64,000 nt of DNA from Bacillota bacterium. Its GTDB lineage: Bacteria > Bacillota > Clostridia > Christensenellales > SZUA-584. The first letter of the stretch is position 1. The number at the start of each line of letters is the position of its first letter. Below the pieces are notes generated by a model. That model saw only the letters and a list, made by a program, of their open reading frames with translations. It was not told the origin of the DNA and did no database searches. This document shows, in pieces, positions 52,401 to 61,057 of the stretch. The translations under genes were made by a program, and so were the position numbers. The stretch lies in NCBI GenBank assembly GCA_023461435.1, contig JAEYLC010000001.1, positions 1 through 64,000 of the forward strand. Direction: 5' to 3'.

Positions 52401-52945
52401 GGCAGAAAATCAAGGCTCATCTCCTCCGCGGCCTTGGGCTCACAAATATCTTCATTATTGAGCGGACCGTCCGCTATTTCCGGCGCCTCGCCGTTTGGCA
52501 TCACAGCCTTATGGCCCTTAGTCGGAACAACCTCTCCGATCAGGCCGATGGGGTCGTTCAAAAGCACCGTCAGCACCATGGCGGCAGTGATTTCCTTCTC
52601 TCCCATCGCAGCCGCAACCTGAGCCGACGTATTGATTACCGAAGCCATTTCCGCATTTAAGTCCCTGTTGTCCGAAAGATGAGCGCTGCGCAGCAAGCCT
52701 CGCAGCAGGCCACGCGTGCGCGATGTATCGATGCCGCTTTCGGAGAAAAGCGCATTCACGCGGCGGATGTCCTCGGTGATATCGGCGTGATGCTGATCCC
52801 TTGAGGTGATATCCCCCGCCTTTAACTCGGCAAGCTTTAAAATGCCGAGCAGCAGATGCTCCACAGCCAGAATCTGACCGTTTCCCGCCGCAAGCTCCGC
52901 CTGCGCCCTCATCATAACAAACTGCATCGTGATTGAAGATTCCAT
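49454..52945 (-). CDS. Clp_N / ClpB-type AAA+ / pseudo-receiver / FtsH-type AAA+ M41 zinc protease fusion
   Basis: 1163 residues. Residues 1-150: Clp_N-like helical domain. About 165-480: AAA+ of the ClpA/B D2 type with GPPGVGKT (237-244), LLFDEIEK (302-309) and sensor IFTSNAG. About 515-670: receiver-like fold. About 725-980: FtsH-type AAA+ with GPPGTGKT (770-777), IVFIDEIDAVG and ALARRFDR, but a pore region KWQGSGPE nearer p97/Vps4 type. About 985-1163: M41 protease with HESGH (996-1000) and the third zinc ligand in SGDLEQAT (Asp1073). No transmembrane helices, unlike FtsH. Both ATPases and the protease look active. GGAGG precedes the ATG. Confidence 0.9.
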   Translation of the reverse strand: MESSITMQFVMMRAQAELAAGNGQILAVEHLLLGILKLAELKAGDITSRDQHHADITEDIRRVNALFSESGIDTSRTRGLLRGLLRSAHLSDNRDLNAEMASVINTSAQVAAAMGEKEITAAMVLTVLLNDPIGLIGEVVPTKGHKAVMPNGEAPEIADGPLNNEDICEPKAAEEMSLDFLPELTARIRGMRSKLLSTVCGQDHVVHAFAEGMFSAEVLAASDEKRKRPRVIFVFAGPPGVGKTFLAEQAAEALEIPFKRFDMSSFSDHQSYMNLVGFERSYQGAKPGTLTGFVKQNPHSMLLFDEIEKAHLNTIHLFLQILDAGRLTDKYMDEDIPFKDSIIIFTSNAGRSLYEGDAKQNAAGIPRKTIINALETEKNPQTGQPFFPAAITSRMATGWPLLFNHLQANDLEKISAGEFKRFCNLFEKQYGISVNADDLLATTLLFAEGGQADARTLRAQTELFFKNEVFKLCRLFNGETFASALENLTSIRFEVETEHLPDDVRPIFENSEKSEMLIYGTPWFAEDCRKKLPGFVFYQTTNRDEAMKIAGEKDLRVALIDLSARDEADAATQDRLSNLNIPVGTVNAFDFAPMAAATIHEGNELFRLVRERLPELPVYLLETETFKIDSELEMSFMRAGARGKVAVPADDFTVFEDELESICKRLYLQSVAARMAGERKVLYFETAPKFTPDKKEVVIRVRDLKLKRAVAADDAGDVLTDAEKPSIRFADVIGAGDAKEELQFFINYLKNPKKFSAQGLKPPKGVLLYGPPGTGKTLLAKAMAGESGVAFIPAVASSFVTKWQGSGPESVRALFKKARRYAPAIVFIDEIDAVGRARGSSDTAHGEEMALNALLTEMDGFAVDPKRPVFVLAATNFDVEEGKGGMGTIDAALARRFDRKIMVDLPNKDDRKQYIEMIVNKNKTHTVTGQMIERLAARSTGMSLANMASVMELASRMAVKQGKPLDDATLDEAFELTKHGAQKDWGHEYLERVARHESGHAFLCYLGGNTPAYLTIVARGGHGGYMEHSDKDMGPLQTKDDLIGHIRTSLGGRAAEIVYYGEKEGVSTGASGDLEQATRVARAMICNYGMDDAFGMAVMSQEEATRGPLAAKVSERVSGIIRDEMAATIDIISKNKARMDRMVAALMEKNKLTKEEMEALLKQ

Positions 52946-52958
52946 TTAAGCGCCTCCG

Positions 52959-55900
52959 TTATTTATTTCCGACAGACTGAACGTCTTCATATTCCCAATC
53001 GATCAGGCACAGCACTATATCGCCGCCGGACATGGCCAGCGCAAAGCTGTTGCCGTCACAGAGCCACGCATCCTTCACGCCATTGAAATACGCGCTGCCG
53101 ATCTCCCTTTTCTCAATCGTATCAAATATGAAAGCCGTGTTTTGATCATCGAGACAGAAGATATGGCGGTCGTCCGGCAGAAACGCCGCGTTTCGTATGG
53201 TGCGTCTTTCAATCAGCCTCTCCGTTCGTCCATCCGATATGTGCGCGACCGAAAGCCCGTTTGACACTGCCAGCAGCCGATCCCCGCTGTTATCGAAGGA
53301 AACCGTATGCGGGTAAGCGCTACCGTAAGCATCCTTTTGATACAGGCACGCAAAGCTTCGCAGCAGCGTACCCTCTTGTCTGTCGAACACGATGGCGCCA
53401 TGCCATTCCGTCACCTCGATCTCCGATTGTGCCGGACTGTCGCGTTCTTCATCCACCTCGGTCAAGTAAAACAAACGCCTGCCGTCCCTGCTCAAACAAG
53501 CGCCGCCAAGATGCGCCTTATACTCGCTGTACACATCATCTCCGGCGTCGGTCCTGAGCCTTTCCAGCTCCTGCTTTGCCGCCGCTGTCAGCTCCTGATC
53601 CGGCACAGTCTCCGGCGTCGGTTTTCCGGGCGCCGTTTCACCCGCCGCGGCCACAATCGCGCGCACGCCGGTTTTCCTGAATTCCGCTCCAAACTCGTGT
53701 CTGAGACGTATTGCACGCAGATTCCTTTCATAGCCGGAAAGCCGCATGGCTTTATCGGCAAGCGCCAGCGCTTCAGCGCTGCGCCCGGCCCGGTAAGACG
53801 ACTCGGCGTCATCGAGCAGACGCTTAAAAGCGCTGTCGCTCTCCAGCCGCACATCCGTGCTTTCAATGCGGCACACGGCATACGGTGAAGGATCGCGCGG
53901 CAGATATGTGCCCACCGGATGTCCATAAAGCGCCTGTATCTTTTCATGGTCCTCCATGCTGCAGGCAAAAGAATCCATCAGCTGGCCGGTTTCTGCGTTC
54001 CAAACACGGGCATATTGTCCCTGCAATCCGAATATATAGCCTCCGCCGTTAAGAAAGCACGCGAGATGCATGATGCCTTCATGACGGGTCTCCTCATACT
54101 CCGGGTTTCGGAAGGTGCGGATCAGCGCACCGGTTTGTACATCCCACAGCCGCACGGTAAAATCCGCCGCCGCAGACAACGCCCGCCCCCGCGAAAAAAT
54201 CACCGTATTGACGACGGGCTTTAAAAAATACCAGAAACGAAAATCCACCGCCGCATCCCCATGTCCGGTAAACAGCCTCTCATCGCTTCCGTCCATGTTC
54301 GTGATGATCCAGTCGTTCTCATTCTTAACCAAAATGAGCCTGCCGTCTTCCGTAAACCAGCGGCAGCAGGGGTCAAGCAACGCGCAGCGCTCAAATACAT
54401 GGGCCGGTTCTTCGTCTCCAAGACGAAAAACCTTCACTTCATAGCCCTCATTGCCTCCTTTGTATTCCTGCGCCACATAAAATCGGTTGTCCGGGCTCAG
54501 TCTGCCACCGGCAAGTGTCCCTTTAAAAACACATTGATTGTCTGATATGCGCCATATGAAGACCCGTCCGCTGTCCGAGTTGCCCCGCTCCGATATTATC
54601 GCGAGGGCACCGTCTTCACTGAGCCTGATATTCACTCGGACGCTGTCCCGATACCTCGGCGCTCCCTGCTGCTGGTCCGGTGCTTTTTTGCTGAAAAGAA
54701 TTGTCCCGCTGCGCACATCGTATACAAAAAGAATGCAGGCGTCTCCTTGCGTGTATTGGCCCGACAGACGTATGCCGTCCCGGCTGATTCCCTGCGTCAC
54801 AACATTTTGATACTGTTCGGGCAAAAGCTCACGCAGCCCCTTCACAGAGAAAGCTTCAAATCTGCCCGCATCCTTCTCGAGCAGTGACAGCATCCGCGTT
54901 CTCTGTCCGGCGTCGCCGATCGTTTCCAGCCGTTTTTGCGTCTGGGCGCAGGTGATTTCACCGTGTTTCCACAGGCTGAGCGACTCGTTATAAACGCTCT
55001 CGGGATGACCTGAATGGTAAGCCAACGCCTTCTCCCAGCACTTTGCGGCTGCCTCCGGCTTGCCAAGATCAAGGTATGACAGCGCGCGGTTATTAAGGCT
55101 GTCCGCCGTATCCGCCGCGGCGCTGGAAACGGCCCGCGTATAATCGCTGCCGGTTTCGGCTTTGTAGATCACCAGCAATCTTTGCCCGATGGCGGCAAAG
55201 TCGTGCGGGCGCGCCGCCTCGTTCTCGTTAAGGCATTCTTTGAGGAGTGCTTTCATCGCTTCGGGAACGGCGACTCTGGCTTCGGGGAAGTAGCTGTCGC
55301 ACGCCGCCCCCGCGATCGCGCCGTTTGCCCACGGGCGCTCCCCCAAATACATCTCGAGCACCGACACTGCCCATGAGTAAATGTCGGTGCGCCGCGTGAG
55401 CTTCTGCCCGTCCATCTGCTCCATCGAGCAATAGGCGGGCGTATAACCGCCGCCCGCGGAAAGCATCGTTTTGTCCGCGGTCGTATCCTCTTGGAGCACT
55501 GTCATCATGCCCCGCGCCCGCGCGATGCCGAAGTCCGCCACCTTCGCGTCGCCTTCACCGCTGAGCAGAAGGTTGTCGGGCTTGACGTCCTGATGGATCA
55601 GCCCCTGCTCGTGCGCATAATGGAGCCCACGCGCGAACTGTATCGCAATATCGAGTATGCGCTGCGCCACGCCAACCGTATAGAGCCTGCCGTCCTCAAT
55701 GGCATCCTTGAGGCTGCCGCCGTCCATCCACTCCGAGAATATCGCCGGGACGCCGCCGAGCTCGCGAATATAGTAGCAGGACACGATATTCGGATGGAGC
55801 CCCAGATTGATCCACGCCTCACACTCATGAACGAAATTGTCCTTTTGCCGCTGCGTCTCAAACAGCGCGGCTTTGGGCTGTTTCATTGCAAGGTCAACGT

Positions 55901-56144
55901 CCCAGCCCGTGTGGCGCACGCGCCACACCTTGCCCATACCGCCCTCTATCGCGTCGGATTCCACGCGGTATGTGCCGAGCAGTGTGGTACCCTTTTCAAT
56001 AAAGGCACCTTTTTTACCGGGATCCGCGCCTTCATCAAATACACAGCCCGATTCGTATGCGGTTTCCTCTGCATCACCGACTGCCGCAAAGTTTTCAGTC
56101 ACCGTTGCGTCATTGTCATATTCGGTTTTATCGCCTTTTGCCAT
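52959..56144 (-). CDS. Serine/threonine kinase - TPR - WD40 protein (paralogue without the C-terminal module)
   Basis: 1061 residues. An acidic N-terminal tail (TEYDNDATVTEN, AEETAYESG) precedes the kinase (about 55-340; EGGMGKVW, Lys88, LIHQDVKPDN with HQD 184-186, DFG 204-206). The activation loop is followed by GGYTPAYCSMEQMDG. TPR-like helices (DTADSLNNRALSYLDLGKPE) and WD40-type repeats complete it. It ends at LIDWEYEDVQSVGNK, where the 1133-residue paralogue continues into the GYGWLRPEGVR module. It ends 13 bases before the protease start, so probably one transcript. Confidence 0.88.
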   Translation of the reverse strand: MAKGDKTEYDNDATVTENFAAVGDAEETAYESGCVFDEGADPGKKGAFIEKGTTLLGTYRVESDAIEGGMGKVWRVRHTGWDVDLAMKQPKAALFETQRQKDNFVHECEAWINLGLHPNIVSCYYIRELGGVPAIFSEWMDGGSLKDAIEDGRLYTVGVAQRILDIAIQFARGLHYAHEQGLIHQDVKPDNLLLSGEGDAKVADFGIARARGMMTVLQEDTTADKTMLSAGGGYTPAYCSMEQMDGQKLTRRTDIYSWAVSVLEMYLGERPWANGAIAGAACDSYFPEARVAVPEAMKALLKECLNENEAARPHDFAAIGQRLLVIYKAETGSDYTRAVSSAAADTADSLNNRALSYLDLGKPEAAAKCWEKALAYHSGHPESVYNESLSLWKHGEITCAQTQKRLETIGDAGQRTRMLSLLEKDAGRFEAFSVKGLRELLPEQYQNVVTQGISRDGIRLSGQYTQGDACILFVYDVRSGTILFSKKAPDQQQGAPRYRDSVRVNIRLSEDGALAIISERGNSDSGRVFIWRISDNQCVFKGTLAGGRLSPDNRFYVAQEYKGGNEGYEVKVFRLGDEEPAHVFERCALLDPCCRWFTEDGRLILVKNENDWIITNMDGSDERLFTGHGDAAVDFRFWYFLKPVVNTVIFSRGRALSAAADFTVRLWDVQTGALIRTFRNPEYEETRHEGIMHLACFLNGGGYIFGLQGQYARVWNAETGQLMDSFACSMEDHEKIQALYGHPVGTYLPRDPSPYAVCRIESTDVRLESDSAFKRLLDDAESSYRAGRSAEALALADKAMRLSGYERNLRAIRLRHEFGAEFRKTGVRAIVAAAGETAPGKPTPETVPDQELTAAAKQELERLRTDAGDDVYSEYKAHLGGACLSRDGRRLFYLTEVDEERDSPAQSEIEVTEWHGAIVFDRQEGTLLRSFACLYQKDAYGSAYPHTVSFDNSGDRLLAVSNGLSVAHISDGRTERLIERRTIRNAAFLPDDRHIFCLDDQNTAFIFDTIEKREIGSAYFNGVKDAWLCDGNSFALAMSGGDIVLCLIDWEYEDVQSVGNK

Positions 56145-56216
56145 ATCCGACCCTCATTTCCGCCAGCTATCCCAATGATATCTTCTGCGCCAATTGCGGA
56201 GAAATCTGTATTTGAA

Positions 56217-56726
56217 TCAGAGAAGCGCCGACAAGCTTATCAGTTCTTCGAGCTTCTCATCGACATCATCAAGCTTAACCGCGATGCCGACCACGTAAAG
56301 ATTTGTGCCTTTCATAGCGGGAGAGCCTTTCCGGTCCCCCAGCGGCAAAAAGCCGTCAAAGTTTCGTTCGAGGAAATAGTCCAGCCGGTCCGGGATTTCG
56401 CTGAGCGACGCGTCATCCTGCATCGTCACGGTGGGGGCGTTCCACTCGTTTGGTAAAACAAAATAGACCTTATCGGCTGTCACTGTGTTCATCACACCGC
56501 ATTGATACCTGCCGCTCATGCCCGGCTTCTCATAAGGCTGGCACAGGGCAGCGGCAAAAATGGCCGCGTAAGAATCCCTCTTGCGAAAATGCTCCACCGT
56601 CTCTGTAATATCAACGGCATTCGATGCGCCTTTTTCCCTCATCGGAGCCAAAAAGAACATCAAGACCGGTTCCCCAAAGGAGACGATATCAAGCTTGCGA
56701 TCCTCCGACAAATCATCATAAGACAT
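56217..56726 (-). CDS. Hypothetical protein (169 residues) inside the kinase cluster
   Basis: Soluble, acidic protein beginning MSYDDLSEDRKLDIVSFGEP; ATG at 56726 with GGAGG seven bases upstream is preferred over the ATG at 56744. No recognised domain, signal peptide or membrane segment. Predicted mixed alpha/beta with a helical C-terminus (DDVDEKLEELISL). Its position between two kinase-WD40 genes suggests a substrate, adaptor or inhibitor. Confidence 0.72.
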   Translation of the reverse strand: MSYDDLSEDRKLDIVSFGEPVLMFFLAPMREKGASNAVDITETVEHFRKRDSYAAIFAAALCQPYEKPGMSGRYQCGVMNTVTADKVYFVLPNEWNAPTVTMQDDASLSEIPDRLDYFLERNFDGFLPLGDRKGSPAMKGTNLYVVGIAVKLDDVDEKLEELISLSALL

Positions 56727-56765
56727 AAAATGACCTCCAATCATATTCGTTTTTTATTGGCACCT

Positions 56766-59700
56766 TTAAAAGGTGTATTCCCATACTATATTCCAAAGCT
56801 TTAACAGGCCGTCCTCGCCGCCTGTGACCATAAACGAGCCCTCCGCCGCCATGCACCTTATCTCGCCGGTGTGCGCATCCATTTCCGTCAAACAGCCCCC
56901 GCCCGCAATACCATAAACCTTCAGCATGCCGTGGGAATCCGCAGTCAACAAGAAGCCGCCGTCATCACTGATGGCCGCATCGGTTATAACAGCAGAGGTT
57001 TTGCCAAATTTGAAGACAAGACTGTCATCGGTCGGATAAAGCTTGCCGCCGCAATCCACGAATTTGTCGCCGCCAAGTACGGCGGGCTGGTTTTTATAAA
57101 TCTTACCTCCGAAAAACCGGCCCCTCTTGCCGACGCAGTACAGATTATGCACACTAAACGCCGTGTTTGCGCGATAATCCGCGTTTTGCATAAAGCAATA
57201 CCTTTCTTCGGTTTGAAGGGTTTTCAAGCTGATCACATCGATATGGCTTATAAACGTATCCGCCGCACCTATCCTGTCGGTGAAAAACAGGTAAAGCTTA
57301 TCGTTTTGTTCGACTATATTTAATATGTGCCTGCCGCAGTCATACAGCGTACTGACGACGGCGTTTTTTACTAAATCGCAAAGGATAAATGTCCCGGCGT
57401 CTTTGCCATGCATAATACCGTAACGAATGTCAGTTGTTATATAAACGTAGCTTTCCCTTAACCATTTCATTTCGTCTGTGACCAAATCTATAAAAAGCAC
57501 TGACCGTGGGCCAAGGCATATAAGCCATTCATCATTTGAGGAGAAATATGCCGATACCAATTCCGCTTCGATATCCGGGAAGCTTTTTTGAAGCTCTCCC
57601 GTTTTGGTATACAAACGGATATGGTTCTTTCCGAATAAGCAAACCACCGTGTCATTGGCGCCGTTAATTCTCACATCTTGAACGGGCAAAAGATGTTCGG
57701 CTTTTTTATTGATGTGGTTGACCGCTCTTATACCGGTTCTCTTCCCATGCGCGCCGATCGCATCATTAAGCTTGATACATTCGACATCATCGCCCTTTAG
57801 AGACCGGGCAATGAGAAGCTGATCTTGCGCCTGAGTGATATCGAGCCGTTCAAGCGCATCATATCCGGCTTTTACCGCCGCAAAAAACCGTTTGCCGAGC
57901 TCCGCTGTTTCATCAAAGCTTTTGACGGCGCACAGCATGTAGTCGGCTTTGCTGCCGCGAGTGAGCGAATAGACAAAGCCATCGTCAGTGGCAAGATACC
58001 GGCCCTCCATTGTAATGGCGGGCTTGCCGCCGGGAATGGTTTTTGCACAGCCATCGGTATGCGTGTCGAATATGATAATGCGGTCAAAAGACGCGACCGC
58101 GATGCCGTTTTGAGATATCTTCATCTCGCGGAATTCTCCGCTGGCGTTTGTAAACCTTCTTTTTATTCTGCCTGAAGCGTCTGTAAGAGCCGGATGATTC
58201 AAGCTGTCACAAACAAGTATGCTTCCGTCTGCGCGAACCTTTAAACCCTTAATCTCTGTATCCGATAAAACGGTCTTGACCAAGCCAAGCTCTCTGTCCC
58301 AAATGGATATTTCACGGTTTTTAGCGCATGTCATCAATTGGCCGTCCGGCAGAAAGACAACGGCAAGCAGCTTGCCATTCGTGTTCTTATATACATGAAC
58401 CGGTTTAAGCGTGGCTGCATTTAAAATGAATAGCGGGCTGTCTTCAATATCGAGGTCACTTATACAGGCTATCCATTCCCCATCAAAGCTGATGGAAAGC
58501 GCGCTGACACCGTAACATGGATAATTTGTCGGATTATATGTGGCACCAATATCAAGGCTCGCTTTCATTGCCCCGGTTTTGATTTCAATTCTATTAATCA
58601 AGCCGTCGGGTCCGTATGAGTATAAATATAGTTTATCCGGGCTAATCTCAAGCCCGGTTATGCCATATTTACCGCTGTAATTCAAATGATCGCGGTGTTT
58701 ATGGCACATGACACTCCAAAGCTCCTTCTTGAGCGTGACGTCATTACAGATCACCGAGCCGCTTTCATGTCCGATCAGACAGTATATCCCATCTTCAAGC
58801 TCAACCAACTGCATGGCATTATAGTATCTTTTATAGGATTTTTCGTAGGAACTCGAAAAATCACCAATCTGTGTGAGGACGATACCCTCGCTGTCGATAC
58901 GGGCTGCGGCTTGTTTGTCAGCGGCGGCTATGCGTATTGCCGCCTCCCGGTCGTCTATGCCGCCCTTGCGCCAAAGGTATATGCTTTGATTGTATATGGA
59001 CCGAAGATGCCCGGGCGCCAGTTTAAGTGCCCGTTCCCAGAGCCTTTCCGCCTCGTCAGGCTTGCCAAGGTCAAGAAACGACAGCGCGCGGTTATTAAGG
59101 CTGTCCGCCGTAGCCGCCGCGGCCTTGATGACGGGACGCGGATAATCGTGGTTTGTCTGCGCTTTATATATCGCCAGCAGTTTCTCTTCCACCACCGCAA
59201 AATCATGCGGGCGCTTCGCCTCATCCTCATTGAGGCAGTCTTTGAGAAGTGCTTTCACCGCTTCGGGAACGGTGACTCTGGCTCCGGGGAAATAGCTCTC
59301 GCACGCCGCCCCCGCGATCGCGCCGCTTGCCCACGGGCGCTCCCCCATATACATCTCGAGCACCGACACCGCCCATGAATAGATGTCCGTCCGCCTTGTG
59401 ATCCGCTCGCCGTTCATCTGCTCCATCGAGCAATAGGCGGGCGTATAGCCGCCCGACGCCGAATACATGGTCCCGCCGGAATCCGTATCATCACCAAACC
59501 CTTCCGCGTTCCCCTCGGGCATTGTGAGCACCGCGCGCGCCTTGGATATGCCAAAGTCCGCAACCTTGGCTTCCCCATCTTTTGTGAGCAGCAGGTTATC
59601 CGGCTTCACGTCCTGATGGATCAGCCCCTGCTCGTGCGCATAGCGGAGACCACGAGCGAACTGTATCGCGATATCGAGTATACGCTCCGCCGCGCCAGCC

Positions 59701-60194
59701 GCATAGAGCCTGCCGTCCTCTATGGCATCCTTGAGGCTGCCGCCGTCCATCCATTCGGAGAATATCGTTGGAACACCGCCCATCTCACGGACGTAGTAGC
59801 ACGACACGATATGCGGATGAAGCCCGAGGTTGATCCACGCTTCGCACTCGTGAACAAAGTTGTCCTTCTGCCGCTGTGACTGAAAAAGCTTCGCCTTTGG
59901 CTGCTTCATCGCAAGGTCAACGTTCCAGCCCGTGTGGCGCACGCGCCACACCTTCCCCATGCCGCCCTCTATCGCGTCGGATTCTATGCGGTAAGTGCCC
60001 AGCAGCACCGCACCTTTTTCCACGGGCACATCCGCGTTTGCCGCTTCAGTGCCGTCATCAAATACGGTCATTGCGGAATCGTTTACGGTTTCTCTGTCAT
60101 CCAAAATCGTCTCATTGCCGCTCGGGATGCTTTCGTCTACGGTTTCCTCCGCATCATATTTAGTTGTTTCATCGTGTTTGTTCTGATCAGACAC
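56766..60194 (-). CDS. Serine/threonine kinase - TPR - WD40 protein (paralogue ending at WEYTF)
   Basis: 1142 residues from a GTG start at 60194 with GGAGGGG (60201-60207) six bases away; an ATG at 60224 is less likely. The N-terminal 60 residues hold repeated acidic Thr motifs (EETVDE, NETILDD, RETVND, MTVFDDG). Kinase motifs: EGGMGKVW, LAMKQP, LIHQDVKPDN (HQD 193-195), DFG 213-215. TPR-like and WD40-type repeats follow. It stops right after NIVWEYTF, exactly where the 1133-residue paralogue goes on with PGFSEWNEGARQ, so the C-terminal module has been lost or never gained. Confidence 0.88.
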   Translation of the reverse strand: MSDQNKHDETTKYDAEETVDESIPSGNETILDDRETVNDSAMTVFDDGTEAANADVPVEKGAVLLGTYRIESDAIEGGMGKVWRVRHTGWNVDLAMKQPKAKLFQSQRQKDNFVHECEAWINLGLHPHIVSCYYVREMGGVPTIFSEWMDGGSLKDAIEDGRLYAAGAAERILDIAIQFARGLRYAHEQGLIHQDVKPDNLLLTKDGEAKVADFGISKARAVLTMPEGNAEGFGDDTDSGGTMYSASGGYTPAYCSMEQMNGERITRRTDIYSWAVSVLEMYMGERPWASGAIAGAACESYFPGARVTVPEAVKALLKDCLNEDEAKRPHDFAVVEEKLLAIYKAQTNHDYPRPVIKAAAATADSLNNRALSFLDLGKPDEAERLWERALKLAPGHLRSIYNQSIYLWRKGGIDDREAAIRIAAADKQAAARIDSEGIVLTQIGDFSSSYEKSYKRYYNAMQLVELEDGIYCLIGHESGSVICNDVTLKKELWSVMCHKHRDHLNYSGKYGITGLEISPDKLYLYSYGPDGLINRIEIKTGAMKASLDIGATYNPTNYPCYGVSALSISFDGEWIACISDLDIEDSPLFILNAATLKPVHVYKNTNGKLLAVVFLPDGQLMTCAKNREISIWDRELGLVKTVLSDTEIKGLKVRADGSILVCDSLNHPALTDASGRIKRRFTNASGEFREMKISQNGIAVASFDRIIIFDTHTDGCAKTIPGGKPAITMEGRYLATDDGFVYSLTRGSKADYMLCAVKSFDETAELGKRFFAAVKAGYDALERLDITQAQDQLLIARSLKGDDVECIKLNDAIGAHGKRTGIRAVNHINKKAEHLLPVQDVRINGANDTVVCLFGKNHIRLYTKTGELQKSFPDIEAELVSAYFSSNDEWLICLGPRSVLFIDLVTDEMKWLRESYVYITTDIRYGIMHGKDAGTFILCDLVKNAVVSTLYDCGRHILNIVEQNDKLYLFFTDRIGAADTFISHIDVISLKTLQTEERYCFMQNADYRANTAFSVHNLYCVGKRGRFFGGKIYKNQPAVLGGDKFVDCGGKLYPTDDSLVFKFGKTSAVITDAAISDDGGFLLTADSHGMLKVYGIAGGGCLTEMDAHTGEIRCMAAEGSFMVTGGEDGLLKLWNIVWEYTF

Positions 60195-60292
60195 TGTATA
60201 CCCCTCCAAAATGCCGCAAAGCACGAAAAACGCGCTGATGAGTGAAATACCGGCTGACTGCCGATATGCTGTACTTTCTTATCTTCGTTGTG

Positions 60293-61057
60293 TTATTTGA
60301 CGATTCTGATATAGACCGCCGAGATATTGTCCCGCCCGCCGTTTTCATTGGCGCGGTCAATCAGCCTTTGGCATACGCGCTGCGGGCTTTGGCTCGACCT
60401 CATTACCCGGGCAATCTCTTTTTCCTCCACCATGCCGTAAAGCCCGTCGCTGCAAAGAAGTATCCTGTCTCCGGGCGCAATATCGCAGACGAAGTGCTCG
60501 GGCAGCGCGGGGCTGTTCATGCCGACAAACCGCGTGAGCCGTGAGCTTGAAGGGTGATTTTTTGCGTCTTCCTTCGTCAGCTCTCCGTTTTTAACGAGCA
60601 AGGCTGCGATATTGTGATCCTCAGTCATCTGCCTCAGGTTTTTCTTGTATTTCGGCAGTATATAGCCGCGGCTGTCGCCGAGATTCGCAAACACCGCCTT
60701 GTCATGATAAAGCCAGACGCCGCAGAAGGTCGCTCCAAAGCCGATATGGCTCTGTGTGTTCGCTGTCTCAAACAGCCTGTCGCTGATCATCCGCAACGCT
60801 TCCGAAAAGGCGCTGCCCGCTGTTTCGGGTGATTGCGCTTCCTTCTGCGCGAAACGCATCATGACGGGAATGGAATCCCGCACATATCCGGATGCTTTCG
60901 CGCCCTCGGCCAAACCGCCCATGCCGTCCGACACGGCAAACACGCCGATGTCGGGAGAGATGATAATCTCGTCCTGATTGGTGCCGCGCCTTTTGCCGAT
61001 ATCCTTGAGCCCGCCGCAGCCGAACATATACTGAAAATACTGCGTTTTGTATATCAT
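60293..61057 (-). CDS. PP2C-family serine/threonine phosphatase
   Basis: A 254-residue PPM phosphatase. The metal and phosphate motifs RGTNQDE, VFAVSDGMGGLAEG, ANLGDSRGYIL, ILLCSDGL and GGRDNIS are all present. Its start overlaps the FHA-kinase stop (TGATG), so the two are translationally coupled. It should dephosphorylate Thr/Ser on the kinases or their targets and reset the circuit. Confidence 0.92.
   Translation of the reverse strand: MIYKTQYFQYMFGCGGLKDIGKRRGTNQDEIIISPDIGVFAVSDGMGGLAEGAKASGYVRDSIPVMMRFAQKEAQSPETAGSAFSEALRMISDRLFETANTQSHIGFGATFCGVWLYHDKAVFANLGDSRGYILPKYKKNLRQMTEDHNIAALLVKNGELTKEDAKNHPSSSRLTRFVGMNSPALPEHFVCDIAPGDRILLCSDGLYGMVEEKEIARVMRSSQSPQRVCQRLIDRANENGGRDNISAVYIRIVK

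Noticed and set aside
49454..52945. Housekeeping ftsH or clpB
   Set aside because: It has both motors in one chain, lacks FtsH's membrane helices and sits in a kinase operon, so it is not the usual copy of either.
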